NCBI GenBank assembly: GCA_013042125.1
Contig: JABDQS010000231.1
Coordinates: 1 to 5,929, forward strand
Length of the DNA stretch: 5,929 nucleotides
From: Eudoraea sp.
GTDB taxonomy: Bacteria > Bacteroidota > Bacteroidia > Flavobacteriales > Flavobacteriaceae
Reading direction: 5' to 3'
Under the pieces are notes generated by a model. It searched no databases. It was not told where the DNA came from and was given only the letters and a program-made list of their open reading frames with translations. This document shows positions 1-5,929 of the stretch, piece by piece. The position numbers were made by a program, and so were the translations under genes. How positions within the stretch are numbered: the first letter of the stretch is position 1; each line of letters begins with the position of its first letter.

Positions 1-992
1 TTCCCCATCCCGTTTGGAAAACGGTCAGACTTAGATTGCATGAGGATTGATGTGGAGGCAATGGAAGAGGCACACAGAAATATTACCTTGGCTTTAAATT
101 CCAAGGTTTCCTTGGTAACCCTGTCAATAACCTTTACCCCGGTTGCCTTTTTTGTATCAGGATCGTACATTACCTCATGCACTATTGAATCTGGTCTTAG
201 GGTCATGTTTCCTGTTGCCTCGGCCGCAGGAAGAGTTGATGAATTACTGCTGAAATAGGCACCAAAAGGACACCCCCTGATACACCTGTTTCTATATTGA
301 CATTTTGATCTGCCGTCTCCTTCAAATTTTTTTGTGCTGTTAATATGAGCTACACGCCCTGCAGTCATCACCCGGCCGTCAAAGTTGTCGGCGATCTGCT
401 CTCTAACATGTTGTTCCACACAATTGAGCTCCATCATGGGTTCGAACACGCTATCCGGCAATTGCGGAAGGCCTAAGGTCTCTCCGGATATCCCAACATA
501 GGTTTCAACCTTGGTATACCAGGGAGCAATATCTTTATATCTGACCGGCCAGTCTACGGCAATGCCTTCTTTTTTGTTTGCTTCGAAATCCAGATCGCTC
601 CAGCGATAGCTGTGACGTCCCCAAAGCAGAGATCTTCCTCCAACATGATATCCACGCATCCAGTCGAATCTTTTTGTTTCATTATATGGATGTTCCAGAT
701 CATTCACGAACCAAAAGTTATGAGGAGCCTTTACTGTATAACCGGTACGCGCCTGTTTAAATTGCTTTGCCGCTTCTTCCGGGGGTAATTCCCCGTTATT
801 GGGAAAGTCCCAGGTATCCATATTGGCCGTTGGATAGTCTTCGCGGTGCTTTACCATTCTTCCGCGTTCCAGCACAAGTGTTTTTAACCCTTTTTCACAT
901 AATTCCTTGGCGGCCCAACCCCCACTAATACCCGTACCAACAACAATAGCATCGTACGAATCTTGCTCTTCATTGTAATAAAATTTACTCAT
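1..992 (-). CDS. GMC-family FAD oxidoreductase, N-terminal part (runs off left edge)
   Basis: The first 330 residues of a flavin-dependent dehydrogenase that probably oxidises a sugar, glycoside or cyclitol alcohol; the C-terminal substrate domain lies beyond the left edge. Seen: a dinucleotide-binding motif G19-x-G21-x-x-G24 after a short lead, the ribose-binding acidic residue E42 in LERG, the GG-R-S-L-L-W segment (118-124) typical of the FAD-contact loop, and three cysteines, C231, C237 and C241, followed by PFGA. That C-x5-C-x3-C spacing matches the [3Fe-4S] ligands I recall for the catalytic subunit of bacterial FAD-glucose dehydrogenase. The start at 992 is preferred because the next Met (46) falls after the FAD motif. 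There is no signal peptide; relatives of the LacA or FAD-GDH alpha type are exported with a Tat-carrying small subunit, which is not visible here. It is transcribed divergently from the four-gene operon. Family is secure, substrate unknown. Confidence 0.93.
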   Translation of the reverse strand, partial: MSKFYYNEEQDSYDAIVVGTGISGGWAAKELCEKGLKTLVLERGRMVKHREDYPTANMDTWDFPNNGELPPEEAAKQFKQARTGYTVKAPHNFWFVNDLEHPYNETKRFDWMRGYHVGGRSLLWGRHSYRWSDLDFEANKKEGIAVDWPVRYKDIAPWYTKVETYVGISGETLGLPQLPDSVFEPMMELNCVEQHVREQIADNFDGRVMTAGRVAHINSTKKFEGDGRSKCQYRNRCIRGCPFGAYFSSNSSTLPAAEATGNMTLRPDSIVHEVMYDPDTKKATGVKVIDRVTKETLEFKAKVIFLCASSIASTSILMQSKSDRFPNGMG

Positions 993-1192
993 TTAAGTAT
1001 ATTGTTTGTCGGCTAAATGTATAAATTATAAAATTAATTTTCTACATTTAAACGGCCTAATTCTTACCGAATCCCTGTTAAACTTTAGCTTTTTTTAGAT
1101 TTCTGAAATTAAGAGCCAATTATTAATACAGATAAACTATTTTCCATTTTTAAAAGAAGTACAAACAGATTCACTATTTAAGAAACACTCAT
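993..1192. promoter_or_regulatory. Divergent intergenic region, probable site of both promoters
   Basis: These 200 bp separate the start codons of the leftward GMC gene and the rightward operon and hold no credible gene. The DNA is strongly AT-rich, so promoters for both directions are expected here. Compared with the Bacteroidota -7 consensus TAnnTTTG, only weak matches are seen: TACATTTA on the minus strand at 1014-1021, TACATTTA on the plus strand at 1043-1050, and TAGATTTC on the plus strand at 1096-1103. None has a convincing TTTG element at the expected upstream distance, so no start site can be fixed. No Shine-Dalgarno sequence precedes either start, as is usual in this phylum. Confidence 0.55.
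1014..1050. repeat. Inverted repeat with inner palindrome, possible operator
   Basis: TAAATGTA at 1014-1021 is the exact reverse complement of TACATTTA at 1043-1050, with 21 bp between them. Outside the arms, GGC on the left (1011-1013) and GGCC on the right (1054-1057) extend the symmetry imperfectly. The spacer contains a perfect 12-bp palindrome, AAAATTAATTTT, at 1030-1041. The position, 22 bp upstream of the leftward GMC start, would suit a regulator binding between divergent promoters. The sequence is so AT-rich that chance symmetry is a real alternative, and no regulator gene lies in the window. Confidence 0.35.
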
Positions 1193-2194
1193 ATGAAAAG
1201 AAGAAACTTTGTTAAGAATTCAGCGGTAGCCGGAATAGGGCTGTCCGTTTTGGGGATCTATAGCTGTAAAGAAGCAAAAAAAGAGGGATCTGAAGAAACA
1301 GGAATGGAAAGTAATGAAGAGGTCATGGAACCTTTTTTTAAGTTATCCCTCGCCCAATGGTCTGTTCACAGAATGATCCGGAATGGTGAATTGGATCCAT
1401 ATGCATTTGCTTCCAAAGCAAAGGAATGGGGCTTTACCGGTCTGGAATATGTTAGCCAGTTGTACGATAAAGAATTAAAGGCTGATAATTACAGTGCTGA
1501 AGCTATGGCCGCCTTTGTAGATAAATCTAATGCAGAGGCCGAAAAACACGGGATGGAAAACGTGCTGATAATGATAGACGGGCAGGGAGATCTTGCCACT
1601 TCGAACGCGGCGGAACGGAAAAAGGCCGCAGAGAACCATTTTAAATGGGTAGATGCCGCCAAAGCCATGGGATGTCATGCCATTCGTGTAAACCTGGCGG
1701 GTAGTACGGAGCCAGAAACCTGGATCCCAAACTCGGTAGATGGCCTAAGCCAGTTGGCAACCTATGCCAAAGAGAAGAATATAAATGTATTGGTGGAAAA
1801 TCATGGAGGGTTATCCTCTAATGCGGCTATGCTAGCCGAGGTGATGACAAAAGTGGGGATGGATAATTGTGGTACATTACCAGATTTTGGAAATTTCTGT
1901 ATACGAAGGAATGATCCTAAGGATTATGCCAGTGGCTGTGCCGACATGTATGACCTGTATAAAGGAGTGGAGGAACTCATGCCTTTTGCGAAAGCAGTTA
2001 GTGCCAAGACCCACAATTTCGATGAAGAAGGGAACGAAACTGAAATTGACTATATCCGAATGATGAAAATTGTAAAAGATGCGGGGTATACAGGATATAT
2101 TGGTGTTGAATATGAAGGAAATGAGTTAGGAGAGGCAGAAGGGATCATGGCAACAAAAAACCTGATGTTAAAATCCGCTGCAAATATTGCTTAA
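1193..2194 (+). CDS. Exported xylose-isomerase-like TIM-barrel protein (sugar isomerase/epimerase family), predicted Tat lipoprotein
   Basis: A 333-residue member of the AP-endonuclease-2/xylose-isomerase-like TIM-barrel superfamily, which isomerises, epimerises, dehydrates or cleaves sugars and keto-sugars with a divalent metal. The N-terminus has a twin-arginine motif (R3-R4-N-F6-V-K8), a hydrophobic stretch (11-23) and a lipobox-like I22-Y-S-C25, followed by a charged linker (26-46), so export as a lipoprotein is predicted; Tyr at -2 is slightly unusual. The barrel starts near residue 48. Likely metal ligands, placed by motif, are E202 (VENHGG), D231 (PDFGNF), H274 (KTHNF) and E306 (IGVEYEG). 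The start is fixed by the signal peptide directly after it. It is the first gene of the operon, 15 bp before the DinB-like gene. E. coli YcjR, a 3-keto-guloside epimerase, belongs to the same superfamily, but similarity at that level does not set the substrate. Hydroxypyruvate-isomerase-like activity is another possibility. Confidence 0.88.
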   Translation: MKRRNFVKNSAVAGIGLSVLGIYSCKEAKKEGSEETGMESNEEVMEPFFKLSLAQWSVHRMIRNGELDPYAFASKAKEWGFTGLEYVSQLYDKELKADNYSAEAMAAFVDKSNAEAEKHGMENVLIMIDGQGDLATSNAAERKKAAENHFKWVDAAKAMGCHAIRVNLAGSTEPETWIPNSVDGLSQLATYAKEKNINVLVENHGGLSSNAAMLAEVMTKVGMDNCGTLPDFGNFCIRRNDPKDYASGCADMYDLYKGVEELMPFAKAVSAKTHNFDEEGNETEIDYIRMMKIVKDAGYTGYIGVEYEGNELGEAEGIMATKNLMLKSAANIA

Positions 2195-2209
2195 AGTAGA
2201 AACACACCT

Positions 2210-2653
2210 ATGGAAGAATTCTTTAACGAGCTCTTTGATTATAATTTTTTCTGTAACAAGCAGCTAATAGAAGCCTTTGCAGAACTGGAAAAAGTGCCTG
2301 AGAAAAGCACTAAACTTTTTAGCCATATCCTAAATGCACATAATATTTGGAATGCCCGGATTGCCGGTATTCCTGCTACCCTCAAAGTGTGGCAGGAGCA
2401 CGATGTGAAGAGCTGGGAAGATATTCATTATGAGAATCAGCGTACTACGTTCGAGATCATCACAGGTAACGACGATTATGAGGAAAGAATTGATTACGAA
2501 AATTCTGAGGGTCGACTTTTCACAAATACCAAACAAGACATGTTGTTCCACATAATTAATCATTCAACACACCACAGGGCCCAGATTCTGGCGGACCTCA
2601 GGGAGCATGGTATAGAACCGATCTCCTTAGACTATGTTTTTTACAAACGCTAA
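2210..2653 (+). CDS. DinB-family putative metal-dependent four-helix-bundle protein
   Basis: A 147-residue protein of the DinB/YfiT-like superfamily, the usual length for this fold. The signature N117-H118-S-T-H121-H122-R123 supplies the H-x3-H pair of the metal-binding triad (H118, H122). The third ligand should come from the early helix S38-H39-I-L-N-A-H44-N-I-W47-N-A-R50; H39 fits the family pattern H-x7-W best and H44 is the alternative. No signal peptide or membrane segment is seen, so it should be cytoplasmic. Some relatives are thiol-dependent S-transferases (bacillithiol or mycothiol linked), while many have no known activity. It lies between the TIM-barrel gene (15 bp) and the transporter gene (18 bp), so it is almost certainly co-transcribed. 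Its part in a sugar pathway is unknown; a metal-dependent isomerase or a detoxification role for a reactive intermediate are only guesses. Confidence 0.85.
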   Translation: MEEFFNELFDYNFFCNKQLIEAFAELEKVPEKSTKLFSHILNAHNIWNARIAGIPATLKVWQEHDVKSWEDIHYENQRTTFEIITGNDDYEERIDYENSEGRLFTNTKQDMLFHIINHSTHHRAQILADLREHGIEPISLDYVFYKR

Positions 2654-2671
2654 TCAACTAAACAAGACAGA

Positions 2672-3901
2672 ATGAATTCAAAAGTTAAAATACAATTGTC
2701 CCTGATGATGTTCATTGAATTTTTTATTTGGGGAGGATGGTTTGTTACCCTGGGGACATTTTTAGGAGATAACCTTAATGCGAGTGGCGGGGAAATAGCA
2801 ATGGCCTTTTCAACGCAATCCTGGGGGGCCATCATTGCTCCGTTTATCATAGGGCTTATTGCCGACCGTTATTTTAATGCAGAAAAGATCCTTGGGGTCT
2901 TACATCTCCTGGGTGCCGTGCTAATGTATCAAATGTATAATTCGGTAGATTTTACAGGATTCTATCCATACGTACTGGGGTATATGATCATTTACATGCC
3001 AACACTGGCTTTGGTGAATTCGATCTCTTTCAATCAAATGAAAGATCCGGCCAAGGAATTCTCTTTTGTACGTGTATTTGGCACTATAGGATGGATCGTT
3101 GCCGGACTAATCATTAGTTATGTCTTCCTTTGGGATTCTCCGGAAGCCAGGGGTGAAGGAATGTTAAAGAACACCTTTTTAATGGTTTCAATTGCTTCTG
3201 CAGTTTTAGGTCTTTTTAGCTTTACCTTACCGAAAACACCACCCACAGCCGATAAGGAAGAGAAAGTTAGTATTTCTACAATATTGGGGTTAGATGCGCT
3301 TAAATTATTAAAGGATAGAAACTTTTTGATCTTCTTTATTTCTTCTGTTCTCATCTGTATTCCGCTGGCTTTTTACTACCAAAATGCCAACCCGTTCTTA
3401 GCGGAAATAGGAATGGAAAATCCTACTGGAAAAATGACTATAGGTCAGGCTTCAGAGGTTTTGTTCATGTTGTTACTCCCTTTCTTTTTTAAACGATTTG
3501 GGTTTAAATTGACCATTATTGCTGGGATGTTGGCCTGGACAGTAAGGTATTTCCTTTTTGCCTATGGCGATGCGGGCGACCTTGCCTTTATGCTGATCAT
3601 AGGGATCGCCCTTCATGGTATCTGCTATGATTTCTTCTTTGTATCGGGACAGATTTATACAGATTCTAAAGCAGGAGAAAAATTTAAAAGTGCAGCACAG
3701 GGCCTTATAACGCTGGCCACATATGGTTTTGGAATGCTCATGGGTTTTTGGGTAGCAGGAAAGATCTCTGATATGTACCTTGTATCAGAAAATGTGCATG
3801 ACTGGGTCAATATTTGGACGCTCCCGGCTATTTTTGCTTTGGTAGTATCCGTACTATTTGCCATATTTTTTAAGAATGAAGTAATAGAATATAAAAAATA
3901 A
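2672..3901 (+). CDS. MFS transporter of the nucleoside:H+ symporter (NupG-like) family
   Basis: A 409-residue inner-membrane transporter, close to the roughly 418 residues of E. coli NupG. Twelve hydrophobic segments can be read, approximately 10-31, 50-66, 72-90, 96-118, 134-154, 167-187, 218-238, 258-276, 279-298, 302-325, 343-364 and 378-400, with a charged central loop at 188-217. Family-like landmarks are the aromatic first helix (F14-I-E-F-F-I-W-G-G-W23), the loop 2-3 motif G61-L-I-A-D65-R66, the R134-x-x-G-T-I-G-W141 segment and the H315-G-I-C-Y-D-F-F-F-V stretch. Bacteroidota carry many such proteins beside sugar-oxidation genes, so the cargo is more likely a sugar, keto-sugar or cyclitol than a nucleoside; this is inferred from context. 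It sits 18 bp after the DinB-like gene and 11 bp before the dehydrogenase gene, and would link the exported and cytoplasmic steps. Confidence 0.92.
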   Translation: MNSKVKIQLSLMMFIEFFIWGGWFVTLGTFLGDNLNASGGEIAMAFSTQSWGAIIAPFIIGLIADRYFNAEKILGVLHLLGAVLMYQMYNSVDFTGFYPYVLGYMIIYMPTLALVNSISFNQMKDPAKEFSFVRVFGTIGWIVAGLIISYVFLWDSPEARGEGMLKNTFLMVSIASAVLGLFSFTLPKTPPTADKEEKVSISTILGLDALKLLKDRNFLIFFISSVLICIPLAFYYQNANPFLAEIGMENPTGKMTIGQASEVLFMLLLPFFFKRFGFKLTIIAGMLAWTVRYFLFAYGDAGDLAFMLIIGIALHGICYDFFFVSGQIYTDSKAGEKFKSAAQGLITLATYGFGMLMGFWVAGKISDMYLVSENVHDWVNIWTLPAIFALVVSVLFAIFFKNEVIEYKK

Positions 3902-3912
3902 AAATTTCAAGA

Positions 3913-5049
3913 ATGCCAAAGAAAATAAGACTAGGAATATTAGGTGGCGGGGGAGATTCCCTAATTGGAGTGTTACACAGGGTAGCCTCTTTTATAAATG
4001 ATAACTACGCAATTACAGGTGCAGTATTTAATCCCAACTATGAGGAAAGTCTAGCCTTTGCCGAAGAAATTGACGTTCCAACAGATCGTATCTACAAGGA
4101 TTTTGATACCCTGGTTGAGGAGGAAATAAAACTTCCCAAGGATAAACGCATACAGGTATGTGCCATTTTAACTCCTAATTTCCTTCACTTTCCTATGGCA
4201 AAGAAGTTGTTAGACAATGGCTTTCATGTTATTTGTGAAAAGCCAATGACCACGACCTATGAAGAAGCAAAAATACTCAGGGATGCCCATAAAAAGGCAG
4301 GTACTGTATTTGCTGTTACACATACGTACACCGGTTATCCTATGGTGCGCCAAATGCGGGAAATGATCAAGGCCGGAGAATTAGGAAGGATCCATAAAGT
4401 AGATGCCCGTTATTATCAAGGGTGGATAAACCCTATCATACATGATAAAGCAAAGCGCTCCACCGTTTGGAGATTAGATCCCAAAAAAGCCGGGATAAGC
4501 TCCTGTATGGGAGATATCGGGGTTCATGCTTTCAACCTGGTTGAGTATACGACCGGTTTAAAAATTAAGTCTCTGCTCTGCGATTTTAATTATCTCTATT
4601 CAGACAATCAAATGGATGTAGACGGTACTGCATTGATCCGCATGGGAGACCATGTAAAAGGGGTCATTAGAGCCAGTCAGGTTGCAACGGGGGAAGAAAA
4701 CGGTCTGGCCATTCGTATTTACGGCGAGAAATTTGGTCTCTTATGGGAGCAGGAAAATCCCAATTACCTCTACAAGATAAGTGATACAGAAGCTATGCAG
4801 GTTTATAAACCGGGACATGCTTATAACGCTAAGTTATCACTGGATGGCACCAAACTACCACCGGGGCATCCGGAGGGGATTTTTGACTCTATGGCCAATA
4901 TTTATTTAGGCGTAGCAAAGGCTATCCGTGGCGAAACGTACAATGATGGGGAGTTCCCTACTATGACCGATGGGGTACGTGGACTCAATTTTATTGAAGC
5001 CAGCGTGGCCTCTCATAAAGGGGGGAATGTCTGGATAACTTTAGACTAG
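3913..5049 (+). CDS. Gfo/Idh/MocA-family NAD(P)-dependent sugar dehydrogenase/reductase
   Basis: A 378-residue cytoplasmic oxidoreductase of the family that interconverts alcohols and ketones on sugars and cyclitols. The N-terminal Rossmann fold shows a glycine-rich loop at 8-19 (G-I-L-G-G-G-G-D-S-L-I-G) followed by H22-R23, a subfamily-like feature, and the hallmark E109-K110-P111. The C-terminal domain carries G200-D201-I-G-V-H205, where D201 and H205 fit the usual catalytic Asp and His. There is no signal peptide, in contrast to the exported TIM-barrel protein of the same operon. It is the last operon gene, 11 bp after the transporter and ending 10 bp from the convergent ASCH gene. Family members include inositol dehydrogenases and 3-keto-glucoside reductases such as E. 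coli YcjS; by context this one may reduce an imported keto-sugar or oxidise an imported alcohol. Substrate and cofactor preference cannot be read from the sequence. Confidence 0.93.
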   Translation: MPKKIRLGILGGGGDSLIGVLHRVASFINDNYAITGAVFNPNYEESLAFAEEIDVPTDRIYKDFDTLVEEEIKLPKDKRIQVCAILTPNFLHFPMAKKLLDNGFHVICEKPMTTTYEEAKILRDAHKKAGTVFAVTHTYTGYPMVRQMREMIKAGELGRIHKVDARYYQGWINPIIHDKAKRSTVWRLDPKKAGISSCMGDIGVHAFNLVEYTTGLKIKSLLCDFNYLYSDNQMDVDGTALIRMGDHVKGVIRASQVATGEENGLAIRIYGEKFGLLWEQENPNYLYKISDTEAMQVYKPGHAYNAKLSLDGTKLPPGHPEGIFDSMANIYLGVAKAIRGETYNDGEFPTMTDGVRGLNFIEASVASHKGGNVWITLD

Positions 5050-5059
5050 TCCGGGGAAG

Positions 5060-5527
5060 TTATTTTCTTTCGAAGACCTTTTCAAAGATCTCGCAGACTA
5101 TGATCATGCTTTCACGGGGTACTCTGCCATAAGGCTCAAGTTCCCTGGTGTAATAGTCCCAATGGGTCTTTTTCCAGTAGTCTAAAGATTTATCACCTTC
5201 ACCTTCCAATTTTGCATAGGATCCCCGAATACTGAAAAATGGTTTTAATTTAACGGCAACGGTCCTTACTATACATTTGGCATTTCCTTTCCAATCTGTG
5301 ACTATAGTAAAATCGCCTATTTTGGGTAAAGGTTCTTTTCTGTATTGTAAACCTAATAAAGAATGTGAGGTAGCTCTTTTAACGCCCTTAAGAACTAATT
5401 TCAGGCAGGTATTGGCATCTTTTTCATTATCACAAAAATGTGTGACCGTAGGATCCTCGGCAAAGGCATACTCCAGATGCTTGTCTAAAAAATCGCCCCA
5501 TAAGTTTCTTGCAGATGCATTTTTCAT
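5060..5527 (-). CDS. ASCH-domain protein
   Basis: A 155-residue soluble protein with an ASCH (PUA-like beta-barrel) domain, thought to bind RNA or modified nucleosides. Visible features are the G48-V-K50-R-A-T53 motif, matching the conserved G-x-K-x-x-T, a strand-rich centre with P68-x-x-G71-D72-F, and the E108-G-E-G-D112 ... W118 ... H122 segment seen in longer ASCH proteins. Its length resembles the stand-alone Zymomonas-type ASCH protein, reported to be a ribonuclease, more than the roughly 100-residue E. coli YqfB, an N4-acetylcytidine amidohydrolase. Neither activity can be assigned. It starts 11 bp after the stop of the right-hand GMC gene, so it is probably the downstream member of that leftward transcript. 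Any link to sugar oxidation is unclear, and it may simply be a passenger in the operon. Confidence 0.83.
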   Translation of the reverse strand: MKNASARNLWGDFLDKHLEYAFAEDPTVTHFCDNEKDANTCLKLVLKGVKRATSHSLLGLQYRKEPLPKIGDFTIVTDWKGNAKCIVRTVAVKLKPFFSIRGSYAKLEGEGDKSLDYWKKTHWDYYTRELEPYGRVPRESMIIVCEIFEKVFERK

Positions 5528-5538
5528 AATCCGGTAGG

Positions 5539-5929
5539 TTAGGAGAAAGTTCCTTTTTTAAATTGAGACACGGCATGGTTTGCCGCTCTGGCGGTAAAGG
5601 CCATATAGGTAAGAGATGGATTCACACAACTTGCAGAGGTCATAAAAGCACCGTCTGTAATATAGATATTTGGTACCGAATGCACCTGATTGTCTTTATT
5701 GACAACTGAGGTACGCGGATTCCAGCCCATCCGAGCTCCACCCATCTCGTGTATTCCAAGTCCGGGACCCGTTTCATTTTCATAGGTATTAATATTCCTG
5801 AATCCGGCAGATTCGAACATCAGTACAATTTGACGTAGAATATCTTCCCGCATTTTGTATTCGTTGTCCTTAAATTCCACGTCAAAATCGAGTTGAGGAA
5901 GGCCCCATTGATCTAAATCGGTTTTACTA
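5539..5929 (-). CDS. GMC-family FAD oxidoreductase, C-terminal part (runs off right edge)
   Basis: The last 129 residues of a second GMC flavoprotein; the frame stays open to the window edge, so the GTG at 5880 is internal and not the start. The GMC C-terminal signature is clear: G-I-H-E-M-G-G-A-R-M-G, with the His encoded at 5749-5751, then N-I-Y-I-T-D-G-A-F and C-V-N-P-S-L-T, with the Asn encoded at 5620-5622. These correspond to the catalytic His/His pair of glucose oxidase and the His/Asn pair of pyranose 2-oxidase, so this copy is of the His/Asn type. It should oxidise a sugar or related alcohol using FAD. The ASCH gene follows 11 bp downstream. It does not overlap in sequence with the left-hand GMC fragment, so the two cannot be compared here. 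Confidence 0.93.
   Translation of the reverse strand, partial: SKTDLDQWGLPQLDFDVEFKDNEYKMREDILRQIVLMFESAGFRNINTYENETGPGLGIHEMGGARMGWNPRTSVVNKDNQVHSVPNIYITDGAFMTSASCVNPSLTYMAFTARAANHAVSQFKKGTFS

Noticed and set aside
40..258. Plus-strand open frame of 72 codons
   Set aside because: It lies opposite the left GMC gene, whose minus-strand frame has clear FAD and cysteine motifs; this frame has no recognisable features.
578..760. Plus-strand open frame of 60 codons
   Set aside because: It is also antisense to the conserved part of the left GMC gene and resembles no protein.
1475..1678. Minus-strand open frame inside the TIM-barrel gene
   Set aside because: The plus-strand frame is a complete recognisable enzyme; this frame is a shadow of it. 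The same applies to the plus-strand frame at 1869-2063.
2330..2563. Minus-strand open frame across the DinB-like gene
   Set aside because: It is antisense to the conserved His motif region of the DinB-like protein and has no features of its own.
5061..5090. Short CTTT/AAAG complementarity near the convergent stops as a terminator
   Set aside because: The stem is only a few AT-rich pairs, lies inside the ASCH coding sequence and has no T-run after a stable hairpin.
5277..5537. Plus-strand open frame of 86 codons opposite the ASCH gene
   Set aside because: The minus-strand frame carries the ASCH motifs and fits the spacing to the GMC gene; the plus frame has no recognisable content.
5539..5880. 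Treating the right GMC fragment as a complete 113-residue gene starting at GTG 5880
   Set aside because: The frame continues open upstream to the window edge for 16 more residues, and the sequence is only the C-terminal domain of a much longer family.
1..5929. tRNA, rRNA, CRISPR array, insertion sequence or attachment site
   Set aside because: No repeats of the needed size, transposase-like frame or RNA gene signature was seen; nearly all of the window is protein-coding.

Overview
The window looks like a carbohydrate or cyclitol catabolism locus from a Bacteroidota chromosome, most likely a flavobacterium. Reasons: moderately AT-rich DNA, no clear Shine-Dalgarno sequences before well-placed start codons, and a gene set common in marine Flavobacteriia (GMC oxidoreductase, exported xylose-isomerase-like TIM barrel, NupG-like MFS transporter, Gfo/Idh/MocA dehydrogenase). 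I cannot name the species.

Layout. (1) 1-992, minus strand: N-terminal 330 residues of a GMC flavoprotein, running off the left edge; it has the FAD-binding motif and a Cys-x5-Cys-x3-Cys motif. (2) 993-1192: a 200-bp AT-rich divergent intergenic region with an inverted repeat and an embedded 12-bp palindrome. (3) 1193-5049, plus strand: four tightly spaced genes (gaps 15, 18 and 11 bp), probably one operon: a Tat/lipobox TIM-barrel protein, a DinB-fold protein, a 12-TM nucleoside-permease-type MFS transporter and a cytoplasmic Gfo/Idh/MocA dehydrogenase. (4) 5060-5527, minus strand: an ASCH-domain protein meeting the operon tail to tail with 10 bp between stops. (5) 5539-5929, minus strand: the C-terminal 129 residues of a second GMC flavoprotein with the active-site His and Asn, running off the right edge; its stop is 11 bp before the ASCH start.

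How the parts may work together (inference). GMC flavoproteins of this kind oxidise sugars or cyclitols, some at C3 of glycosides, and pass electrons to a respiratory partner. The TIM-barrel protein is predicted to be an exported lipoprotein and could cleave, epimerise or isomerise the oxidised sugar outside the inner membrane. The MFS protein would import the product, and the NAD(P)-dependent Gfo/Idh/MocA enzyme would complete or reverse the redox step in the cytoplasm. The DinB-like and ASCH proteins are not explained by this scheme. The substrate, and any GMC small subunit or cytochrome, cannot be determined from this window.
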